Assembly: GCA_013361595.1 (NCBI GenBank)
Contig: JABFXT010000822.1
Coordinates: 1 to 8,352, forward strand
Reading direction: 5' to 3'
Source: Nocardia sp.
GTDB lineage: Bacteria; Actinomycetota; Actinomycetes; Mycobacteriales; Mycobacteriaceae
Length of the DNA stretch: 8,352 bases
Shown: positions 1 to 5,746 of the stretch, in pieces
Layout: each line of letters opens with the position of its first letter
Numbering within the stretch: position 1 is the first letter of the stretch
Notes under the pieces: generated by a model
Told to the model about the DNA's origin: nothing
Databases searched by the model: none
What the model saw: only the letters and a program-made list of their open reading frames with translations
Made by a program: the position numbers and the translations under genes

Positions 1-38
1 TTGACTTCGGCGAATCGCAGCGCCGTCAGCTGCGGTGA
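1..38 (+). CDS. possible 3' tail of an upstream gene (partial)
   Basis: Frame 3 reads D-F-G-E-S-Q-R-R-Q-L-R and then TGA at 36-38. Third positions in this frame are mostly G or C, as in the real genes here. Frame 1 is also open, to about 108, but its third positions are less biased. Only eleven codons are visible, so no function can be assigned. The call rests on codon bias and on the lack of any other use for the first bases. The 170 bases from 39 to 208 show no convincing gene and serve as the leader of the MerR gene. Confidence 0.2.
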   Translation, partial: DFGESQRRQLR

Positions 39-174
39 TACGGAAACGATCTCCACCCGGCCGAACCTACCGGCGGCGGGGCCGCTATCGCCGCCGGATC
101 TGCTGTGAGCAGATTTCCGACGGCATTCCGGCACGAGCCCGCCCTGGCGCGGGAACTTCGGAACAAATGTCTTG

Positions 175-195
175 TGTCTCCACCAGGGGGAGACA
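175..195. promoter_or_regulatory. dyad upstream of the MerR gene (candidate operator)
   Basis: A perfect 7-bp inverted repeat, TGTCTCC (175-181) and GGAGACA (189-195), is separated by 7 bases and ends 13 bases before the chosen MerR start. MerR-family dimers bind dyads of about this size, often near their own promoter, so autoregulation is a natural reading. No clear -35/-10 pair was found around it, so the promoter link is inference. The right arm is purine-rich and could also form part of the ribosome-binding region, which would make the repeat incidental. Confidence 0.3.
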
Positions 196-208
196 GCAGG
201 CTGATGCC

Positions 209-1144
209 ATGGACGACGCGACGCTCTGCACGATCGGGGCCCTGGCCGAACGGACCGGACTCTCGGTCAAGACGATCCGGTTCTACTCCGATACGGGCAT
301 CGTCCCGCCGACCGATCACAGCCCCGCCGGTTACCGCCTGTACGACGCCCGGGCGCTCGCCCGCCTGGAACTGGTCCGCACGCTGCGCGCGCTCGATATC
401 GATCTCGCGACAGTGCGCGCGATCCTGGCCCGGGAGATCTCGCTGAGCGCGGTGGCGGCCGCGCACGCCGACGCCCTGGACGTGCAGATCCGCACCCTGC
501 GGCTCCGGCGCGCGGTGTTGCGGGCGGTATCCGAACGGGGATCGAACCCCCAGGAGATGGAACTGATGCACGAACTGGTGAACCTGTCCGATTCCGAACG
601 CCGACGTCTGGTCCACGATTTCGTCGACGAGACCTTCGGTGCTGTCGATGCGAACCCGGCTGTCGCGGAGCTGCTGCGGTCGAGCATGCCGGACCTGCCC
701 GCCGATCCCGCCACCGAACAGGTGGTGGCGTGGATGAGCCTGGTGGAGTTGGTGCGTGACGAGACCTTCCGTGCCGCGGTGCGCCGGATGGCCGAGTACC
801 AGGCGCGGGAGCGGGCCGCCGGTGACGACACCGGACTGCACCACGACTTGACGGAGGCGGTCCGCGACGAGGTGACCCGGGCGCTGGCGGCCGGAATCGA
901 CCCGGACTCGGCGGCGGCACTCCGGATCGTCGACCGGCTGAGCGCACAGTACGCCGCCACGTTCGGCAAGCCGGATGACAGCGTTCTGCGATCGTGGATC
1001 CTGGAGCGCCTCGAGGTCGCCGACGACCCCCGGGTGGTGCGGTACTGGCAGTTGGTGTCCACCGTCAACGGATGGCCGGCGCCGCCGGATCTGGGGCCGG
1101 TGTTCGGCTGGTTCGCCGCGGCGCTGCGGGCGGCCACGAGATGA
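209..1144 (+). CDS. MerR-family transcriptional regulator
   Basis: The 311-aa product has an N-terminal winged HTH of the MerR type. Residues 7-35 read C-TIGALAERTGLSVKTIRFY, followed by SDTGIVPP and the wing motif GYRLYDARAL (41-50). A dimerisation helix follows at about residues 65-110, typical of MerR/TipA-like activators that twist promoters with long spacers. Residues 115-311 form a mostly helical C-terminal region that I do not recognise; it has no metal-binding Cys cluster, so the effector is unknown. The ATG at 209 puts the HTH at the usual distance from the N terminus and has AGCAGG about 8 bases upstream. The same frame is open back to 35, but that extension is Arg-rich and has no plausible RBS; an ATG at 167 is a weaker alternative. 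The lipase starts 142 bases downstream on the same strand and could be a target, though nothing in the sequence proves it. Confidence 0.9.
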   Translation: MDDATLCTIGALAERTGLSVKTIRFYSDTGIVPPTDHSPAGYRLYDARALARLELVRTLRALDIDLATVRAILAREISLSAVAAAHADALDVQIRTLRLRRAVLRAVSERGSNPQEMELMHELVNLSDSERRRLVHDFVDETFGAVDANPAVAELLRSSMPDLPADPATEQVVAWMSLVELVRDETFRAAVRRMAEYQARERAAGDDTGLHHDLTEAVRDEVTRALAAGIDPDSAAALRIVDRLSAQYAATFGKPDDSVLRSWILERLEVADDPRVVRYWQLVSTVNGWPAPPDLGPVFGWFAAALRAATR

Positions 1145-1156
1145 TCTTCGATCATC
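1140..1156. repeat. small inverted repeat over the MerR stop codon
   Basis: GATGATC (1140-1146) and GATCATC (1150-1156) are perfect 7-bp arms around TTC, overlapping the TGA stop at 1142-1144. It has no T-run and the stem is A/T-mixed, so it is a poor terminator. It could be a binding site upstream of the lipase or chance. The rest of the gap to 1286 shows no convincing promoter. Confidence 0.25.
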
Positions 1157-1286
1157 CGCGGGGTGATCCCGTCGCGCCTACCCGGAGCTGTCCGTAGACC
1201 GCATTATCATCCTGGCCGTCGGTCGACGCTGTTCGCGGTCCGGGGTGACGGCGCAGCGGTCGCTGGAGCCTCCGGAAAGCAGGTCG

Positions 1287-2048
1287 ATGAAAACTGTGTT
1301 CGCGGTGCTGGCCCGATTAGCTGTCGTCGTCGTATCGCTGGGTTGCGCGGTGACAGCGTTACCTCACGATCTGGCTGGAGCAGCTGCCGAGCCGGTGAAT
1401 CCGGTCCTGGTCATCGGCGGTTTCGACGCCGACCGCGGCATTCTGGAGAACCTACGGTCGGAGTTGGCCGATCGCGGATACAACGCCTATTCCATGGTGC
1501 TGCCGGCCGCACCGGCCGGCTCCTCGGGAACCGAGGGGATCGCCGACTCGGCGGCCGTGGTCGGGAACAAGGTCGCCGAGATACGGCGGACCACCGGCGC
1601 CCGGCGGGTCGACCTGGTCGGGCACTCGATGGGCGGGCTCGCACAGCGTCACTATGTGAAATTCCTCGGCGGAACCGACTCGGTGGGAACCTATCTCGAC
1701 TTCGGAACCCCGAACTACGGTGAACCGCTCGGTTTTCTCTGCGCGCCCATCTTTCCCGGCTGCCGCGATATCGCACCGGCCTCGGAGTTCCTGCAGCAGC
1801 TGAACACGCCACCGGCGCTGCCGCCCGGAATTCCGGCGTATCACCTGTATTCGGAGAACGAGGGGCCCGAACGCCTGCATCTGCCGGGCGCGGTCAATAC
1901 GAGCGTGCAGCAGTACTGTTCCGGCAGGCATGTCACGCACCGCGACGAACCACAGGATGCGGCATTCCAGGACCTTATCGACTCCGCGCTGCGGGGCGGA
2001 CCGTTGGCCACGGACTGCCCGCGGCAGTTCTTCCTCAGCGCCCGCTGA
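1287..2048 (+). CDS. secreted triacylglycerol lipase/esterase (lipase class 2, alpha/beta hydrolase)
   Basis: The 253-aa precursor has a Sec signal peptide: MKTVFAVLAR, a hydrophobic core at residues 11-24, and a likely cleavage after Ala-Ala-Ala at 32-34 before EPVNP. The mature part starts with the VLVIGG strand (40-45), which carries the oxyanion region, and holds the nucleophile elbow GHSMGG with Ser114. The likely catalytic His is His218 in VTHRDEP. The acid is less clear and is probably Glu190 or Glu192 in YSENEGP, where relatives usually have Asp. Four Cys in the mature part (152, 159, 211, 244) fit disulfides in an exported enzyme. The family (Bacillus/Streptomyces LipA-like) hydrolyses acylglycerol esters outside the cell. 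The ATG at 1287 was chosen because GGAAAG sits 7 bases upstream and the signal peptide follows at once; the frame is open from 1245. Cys20 does not sit in a good lipobox. The sigma factor starts 67 bases downstream, so co-transcription is possible. Confidence 0.88.
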   Translation: MKTVFAVLARLAVVVVSLGCAVTALPHDLAGAAAEPVNPVLVIGGFDADRGILENLRSELADRGYNAYSMVLPAAPAGSSGTEGIADSAAVVGNKVAEIRRTTGARRVDLVGHSMGGLAQRHYVKFLGGTDSVGTYLDFGTPNYGEPLGFLCAPIFPGCRDIAPASEFLQQLNTPPALPPGIPAYHLYSENEGPERLHLPGAVNTSVQQYCSGRHVTHRDEPQDAAFQDLIDSALRGGPLATDCPRQFFLSAR

Positions 2049-2049
2049 A

Positions 2050-2065
2050 CCGGGAGCGTGCCCGG
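2050..2065 (+). terminator. weak hairpin after the lipase stop
   Basis: CCGGG (2050-2054) and CCCGG (2061-2065) can pair around a 6-base loop, starting two bases after the lipase stop. The stem is only 5 bp and has no T-run, so at best it attenuates transcription before the sigma gene. Confidence 0.18.
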
Positions 2066-2115
2066 GATATGCGATCCTCGGTACGGGCGAGGACGAGCGG
2101 ACAAGAGGCGTGGGC

Positions 2116-3075
2116 ATGGCGACGGAAGCGGTCGATTTCGCCGGCCGGATCGAGGTGTTCCGGCCGGAACTGCTGGCGTACTGCTACCGGATGCTCGGGT
2201 CGTCGCACGATGCGGAGGATCTGGTCCAGGAGATCTTCCTCCGGGCTTGGCGGGCGCGAGATCGGTACGACGGGACACGCAGTTCGTTGCGCACCTGGCT
2301 CTACCGGATCGCGACCAATACCTGCCTGACCGCGCTGACGGCCCGGACCAGCCGACCGCTTCCGTCGGGATTGGTCGCCGCGTCGGATCCACGTGAGCCG
2401 CTGGTCCGCGGCGAACACGCCACCTGGCTCCAGCCGCTGCCCGACCGTCTGCTGGATTCACGCGATCCGGCGGTGGCCGCGATGGACCGCAGTAGTCTGC
2501 GGCTGGCTTTCGCCTCCGCGCTGCAACACCTGACGGCACGTGAGCGCGGCGCCCTGATACTGCGTGAGGTGCTCGGTTTCTCCGCTGCCGAGACGGCGGA
2601 AATACTCGATACCACTGTCGTCGCGGTGAACAGCGCCCTGCAGCGCGCGAGAGCCCGGGTCGCGGAGATCGGACACGGGCGGGAGGTCGCGGCCACGCCG
2701 TCGGAGACCGAACAGCGCGCCTGGGTCGAGCGCTATATGAAGGCATTCGAACTGGCCGACATCGCGGGCCTCACCAGACTGCTCACCGAGGACGTGATCA
2801 TGGAGATGCCGCCGATGCGCAACTGGTTCGCCGGCCCCGGCAACTACGGATTGTTCATGGAGTGGGTCTTCCAGACATCCGGAAGGGATTGGCGCCTCGA
2901 AGGGGTCACCGCCAATGGCGGGCAGCCCGGATTCGCCGCCTATCGCCGCGCCGGAGACGGCTACGAGCTGCACACGCTCCAGATCTTCACCGTCACTGCC
3001 GGGGGCATCGACCGGAATTCGGTGTTCCAGGATCCCGAGGTGTTCACGGCGTTCGGTCTGGCTGCGCGTCTCTGA
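2116..3075 (+). CDS. ECF RNA polymerase sigma factor with C-terminal SnoaL domain (SigG-like, sigma-70 subfamily 5)
   Basis: The 319-aa protein has three parts. Sigma region 2 lies at about residues 12-75, with FRPELLAYCYRMLGSSHDAE (15-34) and the DAEDLVQE core contact motif. A linker contains WLQPLPD (104-110), which I recall as typical of the SigG/SigX5 group. Sigma region 4 (about 125-185) has LTARERGALILREVLGFSAA and an HTH ending in NSALQRAR. From about 198 to 319 a SnoaL/NTF2-like domain follows (RAWVERYMKAFE, then LTEDVIMEMPPM). In related ECF groups this tail modulates sigma activity in cis and no separate anti-sigma factor is needed; none is visible here. The ATG at 2116 has AGAGG 7 bases upstream. 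An in-frame GTG at 2110 is too close to that SD. M. tuberculosis sigG also lies beside a lipase gene, which makes the upstream lipase noteworthy. Target promoters cannot be read from this window. Confidence 0.93.
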   Translation: MATEAVDFAGRIEVFRPELLAYCYRMLGSSHDAEDLVQEIFLRAWRARDRYDGTRSSLRTWLYRIATNTCLTALTARTSRPLPSGLVAASDPREPLVRGEHATWLQPLPDRLLDSRDPAVAAMDRSSLRLAFASALQHLTARERGALILREVLGFSAAETAEILDTTVVAVNSALQRARARVAEIGHGREVAATPSETEQRAWVERYMKAFELADIAGLTRLLTEDVIMEMPPMRNWFAGPGNYGLFMEWVFQTSGRDWRLEGVTANGGQPGFAAYRRAGDGYELHTLQIFTVTAGGIDRNSVFQDPEVFTAFGLAARL

Positions 3076-3243
3076 GGCGGGGCAGGGGACTCGCACGACC
3101 CGGGTCGCTGATCCGGCACCCTCGCGCGGTCGGCTCGCCCGGAAATCTCCCGTCGTACGCGCGATGAGTTCGGACCCCGGCGCCGGTATGTATTCGCGAG
3201 TTCGCTCCGAACCCCGGGCGAGCCGAGTGCAAGGGAGAATCCG

Positions 3244-3654
3244 ATGTCGAACAGTCGTGTGGAAGATGTGGCCGCGATCCGGGCCGTATTGAACGATTCC
3301 TATCGGGCCTGGGCAACCGGTGACGCCGCCGCCATGGTCGCCGACTACACCCCGGACGCGACCGCGATCTTGACCGGATCGTTTCGCGACGGCCGGGACA
3401 GGATCCGGCAGAGCATGGCGCAGAGCTTCGAGGGGCCGCTCGCGGGCAGTTCGACCTACAACCGGGAGATCGGTATCCGCTTCGCCGGCCGGGACGCCGC
3501 GATCGTCGTCAGCGAATCCGCCATCCTGTTCGCCGGCGAGACCGAGGTTCCCGGCGACGAGCGCCGAGTGAACGCCACCTGGGTCCTCGAGAAATGTGAC
3601 GGGCGCTGGCTGATCGCCGCCTACCACAACAGTCCGGTCCTGCCGCCGAACTGA
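3244..3654 (+). CDS. SgcJ/EcaC-family SnoaL-like (NTF2 fold) protein
   Basis: The 136-aa protein fits a single NTF2/SnoaL-like domain, the usual length for the SgcJ/EcaC (DUF4440-like) family. Helix 1 is VEDVAAIRAVLNDSYRAWAT (6-25). Then come DAAAMVADYTPDATAI (28-43), a GSFRDGRDRIRQSM segment (45-58), and alternating strands that end in ATWVLEKCDGRWLIAAYHNS (111-130). Members are small pocket proteins, some near antibiotic biosynthesis genes, and most have no assigned reaction; none is claimed here. AGGGAGA lies 5 bases before the ATG, a strong RBS. It sits 168 bases after a sigma factor whose own tail has the same fold, so it may be a target or a partner of that sigma factor. No signal peptide or membrane segment is seen. 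Confidence 0.88.
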   Translation: MSNSRVEDVAAIRAVLNDSYRAWATGDAAAMVADYTPDATAILTGSFRDGRDRIRQSMAQSFEGPLAGSSTYNREIGIRFAGRDAAIVVSESAILFAGETEVPGDERRVNATWVLEKCDGRWLIAAYHNSPVLPPN

Positions 3655-3671
3655 GACCGCCCTCCGGTCTC
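3653..3671 (+). terminator. first of two hairpins after the SnoaL-like gene
   Basis: GAGACCG (3653-3659) pairs perfectly with CGGTCTC (3665-3671) around a 5-base loop. The left arm starts inside the TGA stop codon. There is no T-run, as is common for actinobacterial terminators. A stronger hairpin follows 15 bases later, so the two may act as a tandem terminator. Confidence 0.45.
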
Positions 3672-3686
3672 CCGGGTGGGCCGGAA

Positions 3687-3723
3687 ACACTGTGCCCGGC
3701 AGCAAGTCTGCCGGGCACAGTGT
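3687..3723. terminator. strong bidirectional hairpin between convergent genes
   Basis: ACACTGTGCCCGGCAG (3687-3702) pairs perfectly with CTGCCGGGCACAGTGT (3708-3723), giving a 16-bp stem with a 5-base CAAGT loop. It lies between the SnoaL-like gene and the convergent XRE-cupin gene, so it can end both transcripts. Read on the - strand it is followed by TTTCC; on the + strand there is no T-run. The core CACTGTGCCCGGC recurs in the hairpin at 5746-5788. Confidence 0.75.
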
Positions 3724-3837
3724 GCACGGTGCTGTGCTGCCGTCGACTGCTCGCGGTAGTTCGTCCTCCGTTCGCGACAGGCCCCGGCGGCCGGGTGCGA
3801 ACTCCGATGCGGGGGTCGCTTGTGCCGCCGGCCGGTA

Positions 3838-4419
3838 TCAATGACCGGAGGTGGGCCGGGTGCGCAGGTGCATCCGTTCGCCGTGCGCCCCGAAGAGACT
3901 GAGAATTTCCGCGCCTTCGACGCCGGCGGCGCCGAACCAGTGGGGGACCCGGCAATCGAACTGCGCCGCCTCGCCCACATGCATGACGACATCGTGGCCG
4001 CCGAGACACAGGCGTAGCCGGCCACGCAGTACATAGATCCATTCGTAGCCTTCGTGGGTCCGCGGATAGGCCTGTGCGTCGTGCGCGGGGATGACGATCT
4101 TGTCCGCGCGCGGGCGTCCCCGGTGGGACAGTGGGATCACCACACGGCCGCTGCTGCCGGATTCCCGTGGCGCGGGTGGTTCGGCTATCCGGGGGGCGGT
4201 GACGATCTCGTCGAGGGGAGCGCCGAGTGCGACGGTGATCGGCAGCAGTAGTTCGAGACTCGGTTTGCGTAGACCGCATTCCAGGCGGGACAGGGTACTG
4301 GTCGACAGTCCGGTGGCCCGGGCGAGATCGGTCAGGCTGAAGCCGCGCTGGGTGCGGGCCCGGCGCAGCCGGGGCGCGATCTGCTCGATCACGGCATCCA
4401 CACTCGGTTGCTCATTCAT
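3838..4419 (-). CDS. XRE-family regulator with C-terminal cupin domain
   Basis: The 193-aa protein has an XRE/Cro-type HTH at about residues 14-72 (LRRARTQRGFSLTDLARATG, then LSTSTLSRLECG and KPSLELLLPI) and a small beta-barrel cupin at about 105-182. The cupin holds THEGYEWIYVLRGRLRL (121-137), a GE turn at 149-150 and FDCRVPHWFG (154-163). His122, Glu126 and His160 fit cupin metal- or ligand-site positions. XRE-cupin proteins usually act as small-molecule-responsive repressors of a neighbouring gene. The divergent MFS gene starts 91 bases away, so regulation of that transporter and of itself is the natural inference. Start choice is uncertain. ATG 4419 gives the usual N-terminal length but only a distant GGAGAG, about 13 bases off; ATG 4440 adds seven residues and has no good SD. 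The 3' end faces the SnoaL-like gene. Confidence 0.92.
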   Translation of the reverse strand: MNEQPSVDAVIEQIAPRLRRARTQRGFSLTDLARATGLSTSTLSRLECGLRKPSLELLLPITVALGAPLDEIVTAPRIAEPPAPRESGSSGRVVIPLSHRGRPRADKIVIPAHDAQAYPRTHEGYEWIYVLRGRLRLCLGGHDVVMHVGEAAQFDCRVPHWFGAAGVEGAEILSLFGAHGERMHLRTRPTSGH

Positions 4420-4444
4420 GGGAGCAGTCAAGCTCTCCATCCCG

Positions 4445-4470
4445 GAATCGGCAATGAAAATTGCCGATTC
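4445..4470. promoter_or_regulatory. perfect 26-base palindrome, candidate XRE operator or RNA hairpin
   Basis: GAATCGGCAAT (4445-4455) and ATTGCCGATTC (4460-4470) are perfect 11-bp arms around GAAA. It lies in the divergent region between the regulator and transporter starts and is more A/T-rich than its surroundings. A two-fold symmetric site of this length is what an XRE dimer binding site, controlling both promoters, should look like. If transcribed toward the transporter, the same bases fold into an 11-bp stem capped by a GNRA-type GAAA tetraloop, so it could instead act as RNA. I could not place -35/-10 boxes with confidence. Confidence 0.6.
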
Positions 4471-4504
4471 TGCACGACGAGATCGAAGCTCGTCGTGGAG
4501 GTGA
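4454..4504 (+). CDS. possible 16-residue leader peptide of the MFS gene
   Basis: ATG at 4454-4456 opens a short frame reading MKIADSARRDRSSSWR, with TGA at 4502-4504. The start lies at the tip of the 26-base palindrome, the frame runs through the second hairpin, and the stop codon is the end of the transporter's Shine-Dalgarno. GGAA at 4444-4447 is 6 bases upstream and is a weak SD. The peptide is Arg/Ser-rich. Short leader ORFs over hairpins control several drug-resistance genes by ribosome stalling, so a regulatory leader is plausible. Translation is unproven and a frame this short can arise by chance. It also requires a transcript starting upstream of about 4444. Confidence 0.3.
   Translation: MKIADSARRDRSSSWR
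4473..4497 (+). promoter_or_regulatory. 5' UTR hairpin touching the MFS ribosome-binding site
   Basis: CACGACGAG (4473-4481) pairs perfectly with CTCGTCGTG (4489-4497) around the 7-base loop ATCGAAG. The last stem base is the first G of the Shine-Dalgarno at 4497-4504. In the mRNA this stem would stack against the ribosome landing site and could modulate translation. It begins two bases after the 26-base palindrome, so two stems stand side by side. As DNA it could instead be a second operator. Confidence 0.45.
4497..4504 (+). promoter_or_regulatory. strong Shine-Dalgarno of the MFS gene
   Basis: GGAGGTGA lies 6 bases before the ATG at 4511 and is the best SD in the window; it fixes the transporter start. 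It overlaps the base of the 5' UTR hairpin by one base and contains the TGA stop of the possible leader ORF. Confidence 0.75.
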
Positions 4505-4510
4505 TCCGAG

Positions 4511-5746
4511 ATGGATACAACAACGGAGAAGGCGCCACCGGTGCCGGGAAAGCGCGGGGCCGCGACCGGTACGGGTCGGGCCGGCCGGCTGCCCGCCGGG
4601 GTCTACCTGCTGGGCTTCAGCCTGTTCGCGATGGGGAGCGCGGAATTCCTGCTCGCCGGAATCCTGCCCGACGTCGCCACGGACCTGGATGTGCCGCTGT
4701 CCTCGGCGGGCCTGCTGATCACGGCGTTCGCTCTGGGTGTCGTATTCGGCGGCCCGCCGTTGGCCGTGCTCGCCCTGCGCATTCCGCGTCGTACCGCCCT
4801 GCTGGTCACCCAGGGCGTCTTCGCCGCCGGTATCGCCGCCGGCCTGTCCGGCGGATATGCCGTGCTGCTGGTTTCGCGCGTGGTGTCGGGCATTGCCTAC
4901 GCCGGTTTTTTCGCTGTCGCGGCGGTGACCGCGGTCGGCATGGTCACCGCGGATCGCACCGCTCGTGCGTCCGCGGTGGTGGTCAGCGGTCTCAGCGTGG
5001 CGATGGTCGCCGGTGGCCCGCTGGGCACGCTGTTGAGTCATCACACCGGTTGGCGGGGCGGATTCTGGGCAGTCGTGGCGCTCACCCTCGTGGGAATGAT
5101 CGGATGTGTGCTGCGGATCCCCGCCGCGCGCGGATCCGAACCGGACAAGGCGCCGGAGGTCGCGCGGGAGATCGCGGCGATGCGCCGGCCGAAGCTCTGG
5201 GGAATCTTCGCCATCACCGTTCTCACCACGGGGGCGTACATGATCACTGTCAACTACTCGGCCGCGCTGCTCACCGATATCACCGCGCTGCCCGTCGGGT
5301 GGGTGCCGGTGGTACTCGCGCTGTTCGGTGCCGGAGCTTTCGCCGGCCTGTTCATCGGTGGCCGGATCGCCGACCGGCACCCGCATACGGCGCTACTGGC
5401 CGGAACCGTGGCGATCGTGGTCCTGTCGGTCGTTCTGGCGGTCGCGATGCGGTATGCCCTTGTGGTCGTTCCCGCGGTATTCCTGCTCGGTATCGCCGCT
5501 TTCGTGCTGAATCCGGGCCTGTACGCGCGGGTGTTCGCGATCGCCGCCGACGCACCGACCCTCGCCGGGGCGACCACGGTTTCGGCATTCCAACTGGGTA
5601 TCAGCTGTACCCCGGTACTCGCGGCCGTCACCCTGACTCGGGGTGCCGACCTCACTTCCGTATGTGTGATCGGGGAGGTGCTGGCCGCCGCCGCGATCCC
5701 GCTGATCCTGCTGGACAGGCGCAACCCGCTCCCCGGGAGTAGATGA
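4511..5746 (+). CDS. MFS drug efflux transporter (DHA1, Cmx/CmrA chloramphenicol-efflux-like)
   Basis: The 411-aa membrane protein has about 12 hydrophobic segments behind a polar 27-residue N-terminal tail. TM1 (28-52) contains VYLLGFSLFAMGSAEFLLAG, the signature start of DHA1 drug/H+ antiporters; an acidic PDVATDLDVP loop and TM2 (66-90) follow. Motif A is the divergent GGPPLAVLALRIPRR form (80-94) seen in Cmx/CmrA-type proteins. Motif C-like residues lie at 160-181 (SGLSVAMVAGGPLGTLL, then HHTGW). The central loop is at about 203-228, and the second-half motif A copy reads GGRIADRHPH (283-292). Relatives export chloramphenicol or other amphipathic drugs using the proton gradient; the substrate here is not readable. 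The start is fixed by GGAGGTGA at 4497-4504. The divergent XRE-cupin gene probably controls it, and the leader carries two hairpins. The stop shares its last base with the downstream terminator stem. Confidence 0.93.
   Translation: MDTTTEKAPPVPGKRGAATGTGRAGRLPAGVYLLGFSLFAMGSAEFLLAGILPDVATDLDVPLSSAGLLITAFALGVVFGGPPLAVLALRIPRRTALLVTQGVFAAGIAAGLSGGYAVLLVSRVVSGIAYAGFFAVAAVTAVGMVTADRTARASAVVVSGLSVAMVAGGPLGTLLSHHTGWRGGFWAVVALTLVGMIGCVLRIPAARGSEPDKAPEVAREIAAMRRPKLWGIFAITVLTTGAYMITVNYSAALLTDITALPVGWVPVVLALFGAGAFAGLFIGGRIADRHPHTALLAGTVAIVVLSVVLAVAMRYALVVVPAVFLLGIAAFVLNPGLYARVFAIAADAPTLAGATTVSAFQLGISCTPVLAAVTLTRGADLTSVCVIGEVLAAAAIPLILLDRRNPLPGSR

Noticed and set aside
35..208. N-terminal extension of the MerR gene from an upstream start
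   Set aside because: The frame is open, but the extra 58 residues are Arg/Pro-rich, precede the HTH by an unusual length and have no good ribosome-binding site.
2458..3705. Long open frame on the - strand opposite the sigma and SnoaL-like genes
   Set aside because: It mirrors two well-supported genes, has no recognisable domain and runs through their intergenic gap; it is a high-GC shadow frame.
3783..3795. CCCGGC-G-GCCGGG palindrome downstream of the XRE-cupin stop
   Set aside because: The loop would be too small unless stem pairs open, and such words are frequent at this GC content; the hairpin at 3687-3723 is a far better terminator.
1194..4282. The words CGTAGACCGCATT at about 1193 and 4269
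   Set aside because: A single 13-base match, one copy inside the XRE-cupin coding sequence and one in a gap, without symmetry or further extension; most likely chance.
4426..4431. TTGACT on the - strand as a -35 box for the XRE-cupin gene
   Set aside because: It lies 7-12 bases before the start codon, so its -10 box would fall inside the coding region.
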